Below are positions 1 to 8,000 of a DNA stretch of 64,000 bases, piece after piece (position 1 is the first letter of the stretch; each line of letters opens with the position of its first letter). The DNA comes from Microbacterium oleivorans (GTDB taxonomy: Bacteria; Actinomycetota; Actinomycetes; Actinomycetales; Microbacteriaceae): NCBI RefSeq assembly GCF_001691565.1, contig NZ_MAYO01000003.1:1712766-1776765 (forward strand). Direction: 5' to 3'. The notes under the pieces were generated by a model. The model was not told the origin of the DNA and made no database searches. It was given only the letters and a program-made list of their open reading frames with translations. The translations under genes were made by a program, and so were the position numbers.

Positions 1-403
1 GGTTCTCGACGACGGCGCCGGTCAGGATGATGCCGGAGAACAGCCAGAACCACGGGCCGCCGAGGTCGAGGATGGCGGACTCCGGCTGCGAGACGTAGAT
101 CGCGCCGGCCGCGAGGAAAGCCGCAAGCGTGAAGACCCCGGAGAACACCATGACGGCGTGCTTGCGGAACCGGTCGACCAGCGTGCCGAAGACCATGCCG
201 AAGATCGCCAGCAGCAGCATGTAGGCGCCGCCGATGATGCCCGTGGCGAGAACGGATTTCGTCTCGAGGTACACCCAGAAGGTGAGGGCGAACCACAGGA
301 AGCTCGTCGTGACGTTCGCGACGGCGGTGTTCACCAGGACGTGCAGGAACGTGCGCATCCCGCCCGGAGGAACGGTGCGCGACGGCCGTGTCGCTTCGCT
401 CAT
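1..403 (-). CDS. MFS-type transporter, N-terminal part (runs off the window)
   Basis: The 134 visible residues begin MSEATRPSRT and hold a short basic cytoplasmic tail, then at least three hydrophobic segments (about residues 24-45, 50-70 and 80-105). The loop FGTLVDRFRKHAVMV matches the conserved G-x-x-x-D-R-x-x-R/K loop between helices 2 and 3 of major facilitator transporters. The rest of the gene lies before base 1, so substrate and length are unknown. The ATG at 401-403 fits the family's N-terminus. It is divergent from the threonine aldolase gene. Family placement is fairly safe; a drug or macrolide-efflux type role would be a guess. Confidence 0.75.
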   Translation of the reverse strand, partial: MSEATRPSRTVPPGGMRTFLHVLVNTAVANVTTSFLWFALTFWVYLETKSVLATGIIGGAYMLLLAIFGMVFGTLVDRFRKHAVMVFSGVFTLAAFLAAGAIYVSQPESAILDLGGPWFWLFSGIILTGAVVEN

Positions 404-456
404 GCGGCGAGGGTATCGCCGGGCTCCGACACGGGAAAGGGGGACCGCGCGCAACC

Positions 457-462
457 TAGGCT
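457..462 (+). promoter_or_regulatory. -10 box TAGGCT of a leaderless transcript (ltaE)
   Basis: TAGGCT is followed by exactly six bases and then the GTG start at 469. There is no Shine-Dalgarno sequence at a useful distance, so transcription would begin at or next to the start codon. The same spacing recurs at many genes in this window. Confidence 0.55.
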
Positions 463-468
463 TAGGGG

Positions 469-1536
469 GTGACGACGCTCCACGACCCGACGATCCGTTC
501 CTTCGCCAGCGACAACTACTCCGGGGTCCACCCCGAGGTGCTCGCGGCCATCGCCGCCGCCAACGACGGCCACCAGATCGCCTACGGCGAAGACGTGTAC
601 ACCGCACGCCTGCAGGAGGTCTTCGCGCGCCACTTCGGCGACGACGCGCAGGCGCTCCCCGTCTTCAACGGCACCGGGGCGAACGTCACCGGCCTCCAGT
701 CGATGCTCCCGCGCTGGGGCGCCGTGGTCGCGGCATCCACCGCCCACATCAACGTCGACGAGGGCGGCGCTCCCGAGAAGGTCGCGGGCATCAAGATCCT
801 GAACGTGCCGACCGACGACGGGAAGCTGACGCCGGAGCTCGTCGACATGGAGGCCTGGGGCTGGGGCGACGAGCACCGCGCGCAGCCGCTCGTCGTCTCG
901 ATCACGCAGTCCACCGAGCTCGGCACCCTGTACACGCCCGACGAGATCCGCGCCCTCGCAGACCACGCGCACTCCCGCGGCATGCGCCTGCACCTCGACG
1001 GCGCGCGCCTCTCGAACGCCGCCGCGGCCCTCGACCTGCCGATCCGGTCGTTCACGAAGGATGCCGGCGTCGACCTCGTCAGCGCGGGCGGCACGAAGAA
1101 CGGCGCACTCGCGGCCGAGGCGATCGTCGTGCTCGACCCCGCGGCATCCCAGGGCCTGCCCTACCTGCGCAAGCTGAACATGCAGCTCTCGTCCAAGATG
1201 CGTTTCGTGTCGGCGCAGCTGGTCGCCCTGTACGAAGGCGACCTCTACCTGCGCAACGCCCGCCACGCCAACGCCATGGCGGCACGACTGCGTACGGCCG
1301 TCGAGGCGGGGCTGGCGGACGGCTCCATCTCGGGCGTGCGCTTCAGTCAGCCGACGCAGGCGAACGGCGTGTTCGCGGTCCTTCCCGACGGCGTCGCTGA
1401 GAAGCTCCGCGAGTCGTTCCGCTTCTACGACTGGGACGCTTCGAAGAACGAGGTGCGCTGGATGTGCTCCTTCGACACCACCGAATCCGACGTCGACGCG
1501 TTCGTCGAAGCCCTGTCACGCCTCACGCGCAGCTGA
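469..1536 (+). CDS. Low-specificity L-threonine aldolase family (PLP enzyme)
   Basis: The 355-residue protein has the layout of the beta-eliminating lyase/threonine aldolase family, which cleaves threonine or allo-threonine to glycine and acetaldehyde with pyridoxal phosphate. It starts with the typical RSFASDNYSGVHPEVLAAI segment. It has a substrate-side GTGANV loop (about residue 68), an HLDGARL segment (about 182) giving the cofactor-binding Asp, and SAGGTKNG (about 205) carrying the Schiff-base Lys. Length is normal. The GTG start is supported by a -10 box six bases upstream. It is a single cytoplasmic gene with no obvious operon partner; the next gene is convergent. Confidence 0.88.
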   Translation: MTTLHDPTIRSFASDNYSGVHPEVLAAIAAANDGHQIAYGEDVYTARLQEVFARHFGDDAQALPVFNGTGANVTGLQSMLPRWGAVVAASTAHINVDEGGAPEKVAGIKILNVPTDDGKLTPELVDMEAWGWGDEHRAQPLVVSITQSTELGTLYTPDEIRALADHAHSRGMRLHLDGARLSNAAAALDLPIRSFTKDAGVDLVSAGGTKNGALAAEAIVVLDPAASQGLPYLRKLNMQLSSKMRFVSAQLVALYEGDLYLRNARHANAMAARLRTAVEAGLADGSISGVRFSQPTQANGVFAVLPDGVAEKLRESFRFYDWDASKNEVRWMCSFDTTESDVDAFVEALSRLTRS

Positions 1537-1550
1537 CGCGGCGGAACGGG

Positions 1551-2177
1551 TCAGCGCAGGGCGCCGACGGAGGCGAGGGCCTGCCGCACGAGAGTCGAGC
1601 GGCCGCCCTCCATCTCGGCCGCGAGGGCGTCGGACGAGGCCTCTTCGGGCGACATCCACGTGACCTCGAGGGCGTCCTGACGCGGCTCGCAGGTGCCTGT
1701 GACGGGAACGACGAACGCGAGCGAGACGGCGTGCTGCCGGTCGTCGTGGTAGGCGCTCACACCGGGGATCGGGAAGTACTCCGCGACCGTGAACGGAGCC
1801 GGCTGCGGCGGCAGCAGCGGGAACGCCATCGGCCCCAAGTCGTTCTCGAGGTGCCGGAACAGCGCATCGCGGACCGTCTCGCCGTACCGCACACGCCCCG
1901 ACACGATCGTGCGGGAGATCTCGCCCATCGGCGTCGCTCGCAGCAGGATGCCGACCTCGGTCACGGCGCCCATGCCGTCGAGACGCACGGGCACGGCCTC
2001 GACGTACAGCATCGGCAGGCGGCGTCGCGCCTCGGCGAGCTCGACGTCGCTCAGCCACGCGGGGTTGCCCGCGGACCCCGGACGGCCCATCGACGACCCC
2101 AGCCCGCGGAGCGGATCACGCGAGGCGCCCTCGTCGCCCTGCTCGTTCGGGTCGGGGTCGGGAGTGCGGACGGCCAT
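1551..2177 (-). CDS. DUF4916 / Nudix-hydrolase-like protein
   Basis: The 208-residue protein has an acidic, flexible N-terminus (about 35 residues, rich in D, P and G), then a compact domain starting NPAWLSDVELAEARRRLPMLY and ending in a leucine-rich tail. The core contains ILLRATPMGEISRTIVSGRVRYGE and SLAFVVPVTG segments, typical of the actinobacterial DUF4916 family, which has a Nudix-like fold. The canonical Nudix box GX5EX7REUXEEXGU is not intact, so hydrolase activity is uncertain. On the minus strand a TATACA-like box lies just before the ATG, suggesting a leaderless message. It converges with the aldolase gene and diverges from the esterase gene. Confidence 0.72.
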   Translation of the reverse strand: MAVRTPDPDPNEQGDEGASRDPLRGLGSSMGRPGSAGNPAWLSDVELAEARRRLPMLYVEAVPVRLDGMGAVTEVGILLRATPMGEISRTIVSGRVRYGETVRDALFRHLENDLGPMAFPLLPPQPAPFTVAEYFPIPGVSAYHDDRQHAVSLAFVVPVTGTCEPRQDALEVTWMSPEEASSDALAAEMEGGRSTLVRQALASVGALR

Positions 2178-2273
2178 GCCTCATGTATACCCGAGCGGAT
2201 GCCGGGGCGCCCCGCCCGTGCGACCTCGTCCGTTTCCCTCGCCCGTGTCGGGGGGCTGGGGCAGGATGGACGC

Positions 2274-2933
2274 ATGGTGGCCGCCTCCTCGCTCGATCCC
2301 GATGTCGTCCTGTGGTCCGCACCCGCCGAGGAACGGGCCGACCGTCCGCTCCTGGTGCTGCTGCACGGGTACGGGTCGAACGAGGCCGACCTCTTCGGCC
2401 TCGTGCCGCACCTTCCCGACGAATTCGTCGTGGCGGCGGTCCGCGCGCCGCTCGCGCCGCGTTTCCCGATGCCCGGCTACTCCTGGTTCACGATCGACGG
2501 CGTCGAGAGCCGGGACCACAGCGAGGTCATCGCGTCGACCGAGGCGGTCTGGCAGTGGGTCGACGACGTGCGGGGAGGCGCGGCATCCGTCGGTCTTCTC
2601 GGCTTCTCGCAGGGCGCGGTCATCGCTCTGCAGATGATGCGCAGGCGACCGCAGGGTGCCGCGTTCGCCGTGAACCTTGCCGGTTACGCCTTCCCCGAAC
2701 CCGCCGACGGGGACGCGGAGCTCGCCGACGTACGCCCGCCGGTGTTCTGGGGGCGCGGCGCGCGCGACGAGGTCATCCCGCCCCGGTTCGTCGATCACAC
2801 CGCGCAGTGGCTGCCGAGCCACGTCGACCTGAGCGGGCGGGTCTACCCGGACCTCGCACACAGCGTCTCGACCGAGGAGCTCGGCGACGTCCGGGTGTTC
2901 CTCGAGAAGCAGGTGGCGAAGCCGAAGGACTGA
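2274..2933 (+). CDS. Alpha/beta-hydrolase, carboxylesterase/phospholipase family
   Basis: This 219-residue single-domain serine hydrolase resembles YpfH/carboxylesterase enzymes that cut short acyl esters in the cytoplasm. Visible motifs are the oxyanion-hole stretch LLHGYGSNEADL (about residue 28), the nucleophile elbow GFSQG (about 117), the acid residue in GARDEVIPP (about 165) and the catalytic His in LAHSVS (about 198). The reading frame is open much further upstream, but homology begins at the ATG at 2274, and a CAGGAT box six bases before it fits the leaderless pattern seen elsewhere here. The physiological substrate is unknown. Confidence 0.82.
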   Translation: MVAASSLDPDVVLWSAPAEERADRPLLVLLHGYGSNEADLFGLVPHLPDEFVVAAVRAPLAPRFPMPGYSWFTIDGVESRDHSEVIASTEAVWQWVDDVRGGAASVGLLGFSQGAVIALQMMRRRPQGAAFAVNLAGYAFPEPADGDAELADVRPPVFWGRGARDEVIPPRFVDHTAQWLPSHVDLSGRVYPDLAHSVSTEELGDVRVFLEKQVAKPKD

Positions 2934-2965
2934 CCGGACCCCTGGCATCCGCTCGCCGACGTGGC

Positions 2966-2971
2966 TAGCAT
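2966..2971 (+). promoter_or_regulatory. -10 box TAGCAT of the ABC-F leader transcript
   Basis: TAGCAT follows a weak -35-like TGGCAT at 2943-2948 with a 17-base gap. Initiation a few bases downstream would give an RNA of about 240 bases before the ABC-F start codon. That RNA would contain a ribosome binding site, a nine-codon reading frame and stable hairpins. Confidence 0.5.
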
Positions 2972-3006
2972 GGTCGACGTCCTGTCCCGAGTGTGAGGAA
3001 GAGCCG

Positions 3007-3036
3007 TTGAAGGCAATCGACGCGATCGCGCTGTGA
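3007..3036 (+). CDS. Leader peptide MKAIDAIAL upstream of the ABC-F gene
   Basis: A TTG start at 3007 follows a strong ribosome binding site GAGGAAG (2995-3001) at five bases and opens a nine-codon frame ending TGA at 3034-3036. Short translated leaders of this kind precede many antibiotic-resistance ABC-F and erm genes; a drug-stalled ribosome on the leader changes folding of the downstream RNA. Here the peptide lies between the promoter and a row of hairpins, which fits attenuation. Its translation is inferred from the ribosome binding site and position; nothing in the peptide itself shows which drug would stall it. Confidence 0.55.
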   Translation: MKAIDAIAL

Positions 3037-3074
3037 TCCCGCGCTGACCCGTCGACCCTCCTCGAGGACGATTC

Positions 3075-3118
3075 GACGGTCCGCCCGGTGATCGATTCAC
3101 CGACCGGCGCGGACCGTC
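3075..3118 (+). terminator. Attenuator hairpin in the ABC-F leader
   Basis: A perfect 10-base stem (GACGGTCCGC at 3075-3084 with GCGGACCGTC at 3109-3118) encloses an inner six-base stem (CGGTGA 3086-3091 with TCACCG 3097-3102) with a TCGAT loop. It is followed by TCCCCTTC rather than a clean U-run, so termination may be weak or Rho-assisted. It lies 38 bases after the leader peptide stop codon, within reach of a stalled ribosome. Confidence 0.55.
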
Positions 3119-3127
3119 CCCTTCGAC

Positions 3128-3190
3128 GCAGCACATCGTGCTGCCCGGCCGCACCGAGCGCTGCGGATCGGGTCGTCGACGCCGGCGTCC
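3128..3190 (+). promoter_or_regulatory. Secondary hairpins before the ABC-F start
   Basis: GCAGCAC (3128-3134) pairs with GTGCTGC (3138-3144) around a three-base loop, and GACGCCGGCGTC at 3179-3190 is a perfect palindrome just before the AGGGAGG ribosome binding site at 3204-3210. They could act as alternative structures that expose or hide the ABC-F start. The folding is read from the sequence; the regulatory role is inferred. Confidence 0.4.
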
Positions 3191-3215
3191 GCGCACCCCG
3201 AACAGGGAGGCGCCC

Positions 3216-4994
3216 ATGCCCACCACCCTCACCTCCGCGGTCACCCTCGACCGCGTCACCTTCGCCTGGCCCGACGGCACGGTCGCGCTGAGCGACGTCA
3301 CGGGAGCCTTCGGCGGCGGCCGCACCGGCCTCGTCGGTCGCAACGGCTCCGGCAAGTCGACACTGCTGAAACTCATCGCCGGGACCCTCGACCCGGCATC
3401 CGGATCCATCACGACCGCCGGACGCGTCGATCTGCTGCCCCAGCAGCTGACGCTCGATACGGCGCGGCGCGTCGCGGACCTCCTCGGTATCGCCACGATC
3501 CTCGACGCGGTGCGCGCGATCGAGCGCGGCGACGTCGACGAGCGCCACTTCGACACGGTCGGCGACGACTGGGACGTCGAGGCGCGCGCGACCGCGGCTC
3601 TCGCCGAGGTCGGCCTGCCCGACGGCGCACTCGACCGCTGCGTCGGGGAGCTCTCGGGAGGCGAGGCCGTCCTCGCAGCCCTCGTCGGCGTCCGACTGCG
3701 CGGCGCCGAGATCGCCCTGCTCGACGAGCCGACGAACAATCTCGACCGCGACGCGCGTGTGCGGGTGCACGACCTCGTCCGCTCGTGGCGCGGGACGCTG
3801 ATCGTGGTCAGCCACGACACCGCGCTGCTCGACGAACTCGACGACACCGCCGAGCTCTACGGCTCAGAGCTGTCGGTCTTCGGCGGCCCGTACTCGGCCT
3901 GGAAGGCGTGGCTCGACACCGAGCAGGCCGCGGCGGCGCACGCGGAGACGGCTGCGCGACAGGTGCTGCGGCGTGAGAAGCGCGACCGCCAGCAGATCGA
4001 GTCGGCGATCGCCACGCGCGACGCGCACGGCAGGAAGCTCGCGGCACGGAAGGCGGCGCCGAAGATCGTGCTGGGGGCGATGAAGCGGTCCGCGCAGGTG
4101 ACGGCGGGCAAGCTGCGCGTCGAGGCGAACGAGAAGGTGGATGCCGCGCGCGCCGCCGTCGACACCGCCGGACGCCGTGTGCGCGACGACGACACGGTTC
4201 GCATCGACCTGCCCGATCCGGACGTCGGCACGGGCCGCCGCATTGCGACGCTCGGCGACGGCGAGCGCTCCTGGATAATCCAGGGGCCGGAGCGCGTGGC
4301 GCTGATCGGACCCAACGGTGCCGGCAAGACGACGCTGCTCGAGCGACTCGTCGCGTCGGCGGACGGCAGGGTTGTTCCGTATTCAGTCTTCCCGGTCTCA
4401 TCATCGGCGGCTGCCCCCGAAACAGCGGGGATCCCAGCCGTCCCGAGATCGCCGAGACTGAATACGGAACGCGCGGCGGCAGCGACCTCGGAGCCGTTCT
4501 CCGGTCAAGAGGGTTCGGGCCCGGCTCGAACGGGTGCGGATGCGGCGTTCTTCCGGAGTTCGATACGCGCCGAGGCGCACACCGATCGGATCGGCTACCT
4601 GTCGCAGCGGGTGGACGGTCTGGACGAGGGTGCCGCGGTGCTCGAGAACATTCGCGCCGCCGCGCCCGGGGTGGGTGACGTCGAACTGCGGAACCGACTG
4701 GCGCGGTTCCTCATCCGCGGCGACACGGTGCACCGCCCCGTCGCGGCACTGTCGGGCGGCGAGCGGTTCCGCGTCGCACTGGCACGCCTGCTGCTGGCCG
4801 ACCCGCCGCCGCACCTGCTGGTGCTCGACGAGCCGACGAACAACCTCGATCTCGACACGGTCGACCAGCTCGTCGATGCACTGTCGGCCTATCGGGGCGC
4901 GGTGCTCGTGGTGAGTCACGACGATGCGTTCCTCGAACGCATCGACCCCGACCTCACCCTGGAGCTCCGAGCCGGTCGGATGACGGAGGTCTGA
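3216..4994 (+). CDS. ABC-F family ATPase, probable antibiotic-resistance ribosome protection protein
   Basis: The 592-residue protein has two ATP-binding domains and no membrane segments, as ABC-F translation factors do. NBD1 has GRNGSGKST (Walker A, about residue 46), ELSGGE and LLDEPTNNLD. The basic inter-domain linker (about 230-320) would reach the ribosomal P site. NBD2 has GPNGAGKTT (365-373), ALSGGERFR and LVLDEPTNNLDLDT. The start is fixed by AGGGAGG five bases before the ATG. Walker A to Q-loop (GYLSQ, 460-464) in NBD2 spans about 90 residues instead of the usual 30-40. The excess contains a palindromic DNA repeat (residues 387-419) and a low-complexity stretch. The upstream leader peptide and hairpins suggest drug-induced expression. 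A housekeeping role such as EttA's is the alternative. Confidence 0.85.
   Translation: MPTTLTSAVTLDRVTFAWPDGTVALSDVTGAFGGGRTGLVGRNGSGKSTLLKLIAGTLDPASGSITTAGRVDLLPQQLTLDTARRVADLLGIATILDAVRAIERGDVDERHFDTVGDDWDVEARATAALAEVGLPDGALDRCVGELSGGEAVLAALVGVRLRGAEIALLDEPTNNLDRDARVRVHDLVRSWRGTLIVVSHDTALLDELDDTAELYGSELSVFGGPYSAWKAWLDTEQAAAAHAETAARQVLRREKRDRQQIESAIATRDAHGRKLAARKAAPKIVLGAMKRSAQVTAGKLRVEANEKVDAARAAVDTAGRRVRDDDTVRIDLPDPDVGTGRRIATLGDGERSWIIQGPERVALIGPNGAGKTTLLERLVASADGRVVPYSVFPVSSSAAAPETAGIPAVPRSPRLNTERAAAATSEPFSGQEGSGPARTGADAAFFRSSIRAEAHTDRIGYLSQRVDGLDEGAAVLENIRAAAPGVGDVELRNRLARFLIRGDTVHRPVAALSGGERFRVALARLLLADPPPHLLVLDEPTNNLDLDTVDQLVDALSAYRGAVLVVSHDDAFLERIDPDLTLELRAGRMTEV
4374..4470 (+). repeat. 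97-bp palindromic repeat element, copy 1 (inside the ABC-F gene)
   Basis: GTTCCGTATTCAGTCT (4374-4389) is answered by its exact reverse complement AGACTGAATACGGAAC (4455-4470). Between them a small CCCCG/CGGGG stem is visible. A second copy with the same ends and 98 bp length lies at 50270-50367, but their interiors differ. The element begins exactly on a codon boundary and is read through as part of NBD2 of the ABC-F protein, with no stop codon. It is non-autonomous and looks like a MITE or REP-type element; no transposase is in the window. Confidence 0.8.
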
Positions 4995-4996
4995 CG

Positions 4997-5026
4997 ACCG
5001 GGCCGGGGCGCAAGCCCCGGCCCGGT
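4997..5026 (+). terminator. Hairpin terminator after the ABC-F gene
   Basis: A perfect 13-bp stem (ACCGGGCCGGGGC, 4997-5009, with GCCCCGGCCCGGT, 5014-5026) is closed by a GCAA tetraloop, three bases after the ABC-F stop. There is no clear U-run after it, as is common in high-GC actinobacteria. Confidence 0.7.
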
Positions 5027-5053
5027 GTCGGTGGTCCGCGCGATGATGGGACC

Positions 5054-8000
5054 ATGGCGGACGTCCTCGAGCGGTTCAGCCCTGCGACGCAGGACTGGTT
5101 CCGCAGCGCCTTCCACGCGCCCACGGCTGCGCAGGCCGGCGCGTGGCAGGCGATCTCCGCCGGCAAGCACGCGCTCGTGGTCGCCCCGACCGGCTCCGGC
5201 AAGACGCTCTCGGCGTTCCTCTGGGCGCTCGACCGCATCTTCCGCGACCGGGTGGCCGAGAAGCCCGCTGCCGACGACGAGAAGCCCGCTCGGGGCAGGA
5301 AGAAGCGAGCGGATGCCGCGCCTCCCCGCACGCGCGTCCTCTACGTCTCGCCGCTCAAGGCGCTCGGCGTCGACGTCGAGCGCAACCTCCGCTCCCCGCT
5401 GGTGGGCATCGGGCAGTCGGCCCGTCGTCTCGGCATGCCCGCGCCCGATGTGACCGCGGGTGTCCGCTCCGGCGACACGCCTTCCGGGGACCGTCGGCGC
5501 CTGCTCGCCGATCCCCCGGACATCCTCATCACGACGCCTGAGTCCCTGTATCTGATGCTGACCTCGCAGGCGGCCGAGACGCTCCGCGGCATCCACACCG
5601 TCATCGTCGACGAGGTCCACGCGGTCGCCGCGACCAAGCGCGGTGCGCACCTCGCCGTGAGTCTCGAGAGGCTCGACGCGCTGCTCGACACCCCGGCGCA
5701 GCGCATCGGCCTCTCGGCGACGGTCCGCCCGATCGATGAGGTTGCCCGGTTCCTCGGTGGAGCGGCTCCGGTCGACATCGTGGCGCCGAAGGCGACGAAG
5801 GCGTTCGACCTGTCCGTCGTCGTGCCGATCGACGACCTCACGAATCCCCCGCCCCCGCCCGGTGCGCCCGAGGAGGAGGAGCCGGTGGCCGTCGACCCGG
5901 ACGACGACGACGGCGACGGGGGCAACTGGTACACGCCGCCGCAGTCGTCGGAGATGACCGGGTCGGTCTGGCCGCACGTCGAAGAGGCGATCGTCGACCG
6001 CATCCTCGCCCACCGCTCCACCATCGTCTTCTCCAACTCGCGGCGTCTCGCAGAGCGTCTGACGGGGAGGCTCAACGAGATCTACGCGGAGCGGGTCGGC
6101 ATCGACGTGCCGGACCAGACGGTGCCGGCGGCGATGAGGGTCCCGGTAGCAGAGGCTCCGGGTGTCGAGGCGATCCTCGCGAAGGCGCACCACGGCTCGG
6201 TGTCGAAGGAGCAGCGCGCGCAGGTCGAGGACGAGCTGAAGTCCGGGGCGCTGCGCTGCGTCGTCGCGACGAGCAGCCTGGAGCTCGGCATCGACATGGG
6301 CGCCGTCGACCTCGTGATCCAGGTCGAGGCGCCGCCCTCGGCGGCATCCGGTCTGCAACGCGTCGGTCGCGCCGGTCACCAGGTCGGCGAGGTCAGCCGC
6401 GCCGCACTCTTCCCCAAGCACCGGGGCGACGTCCTTCATACAGCGGTCGTGACCGAGCGGATGCTCGCGGGGCAGATCGAGGCGATCTCGGTGCCGCAGA
6501 ACCCACTCGACATCCTCGCCCAGCACACGATCGCCGCGTCCGCCGTGGCCGTCCTCGACGTCGAGGGCTGGTTCGAGACCGTCAAGCGCTCGGCCCCGTT
6601 CCGCTCCCTGCCGCGGTCCGCGTACGAGGCGACGCTCGACCTGCTCGCGGGGCGGTATCCCTCCGATGCCTTCGCCGAGTTGCGGCCCCGCGTCGTGTGG
6701 GATCGGGATGCCGGCACCATCACCGGCAGGCCGGGTGCGCAGCGCATCGCGGTCACCAGCGGCGGGACGATCCCGGACCGGGGGCTCTTCGGCGTCTTCA
6801 TCTCGGGCGAGGCGCGCAACGCACGCGTCGGCGAGCTCGACGAGGAGATGGTCTACGAGTCCCGTGTGGGCGACGTGTTCACTCTCGGCACGACGAGCTG
6901 GCGCATCGTCGAGATCACCCACGACCGGGTGAACGTCCTCCCCGCCTACGGTCAACCGGGAAAGCTGCCGTTCTGGCACGGCGACGGACTCGGCCGACCC
7001 GCGGAACTCGGCGAGGCCCTCGGCAAGTTCTCGCGCGAGCTGTCGACGGCGAAGCCCGAGAAGGCGACCGCGCGGCTGCGCGAGTCCGGCCTCGACGACA
7101 ACGCGATCGGCAACCTGCTCGCCTACATCGGCGAGCAGCGCGAGGCGACCGGCAGCCTGCCGACCGACAAGACCCTGACCGTGGAGCGGTCGCGCGACGA
7201 GGTGGGCGACTGGCGCGTCATCCTGCATTCCCCGTACGGCATGCACGTGCACGCCCCGTGGGCACTGGCCGTCAACGCCCGGATCCGCGAGCGTCTCGGT
7301 GTCGAAGGCTCGGCGGTCGCGAGCGACGACGGCATCATCGCCCGCGTGCCCGACACGGATGCCGAACCGCCCGGAGCCGAGCTGTTCGTCTTCGACGCCG
7401 ACGAGCTCGAACAGCTCGTCACGTCGGAGGTAGGCGGGTCGGCTTTGTTCGCTTCGCGGTTCCGCGAGTGCGCGGCGCGGGCGCTCCTGCTCCCCCGCCT
7501 CGACCCGAACAAGCGCTCGCCCCTGTGGCAGCAGCGACAGCGTTCCGCGCAACTGCTGGAGGTCGCGAAGGAGCACCCCACCTTCCCGATCATCCTCGAG
7601 ACCCTGCGCGAGGTCCTGCAGGACGTCTACGACCTCCCGGCCCTGCTGCGGATCGCACGGAGCATCGCGGACCGCCGCATCCGTCTCGTCGAGACGACGA
7701 CCAGCTCTCCATCCCCGTACGCGCGCGACCTGCTCTTCGGATATGTCGGCGCGTTCATGTACGAGGGCGACTCGCCCCTCGCCGAGCGCCGAGCGGCAGC
7801 GCTGTCGGTCGATCCCGCCCTGCTGAGCGAGCTGCTGGGCAAGATCGAGATGCGCGAGCTGCTCGATCCCGGCGTCATCGAGCAGTACGAGCGCGAACTC
7901 CAGCGACTCGAGCCGACGAGGCGCGTGCGCGGGGTCGAGGGCGTCGCCGATCTCCTGCGCCTGCTGGGCCCTCAGTCCGTCGTCGAGGTCGCCGAGCGGC

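Noticed and set aside
2181..3815. Minus-strand open frame of 544 codons across the esterase, the leader region and the ABC-F start
   Set aside because: It crosses two real genes and a regulatory leader, has low-complexity composition and no ribosome binding site.
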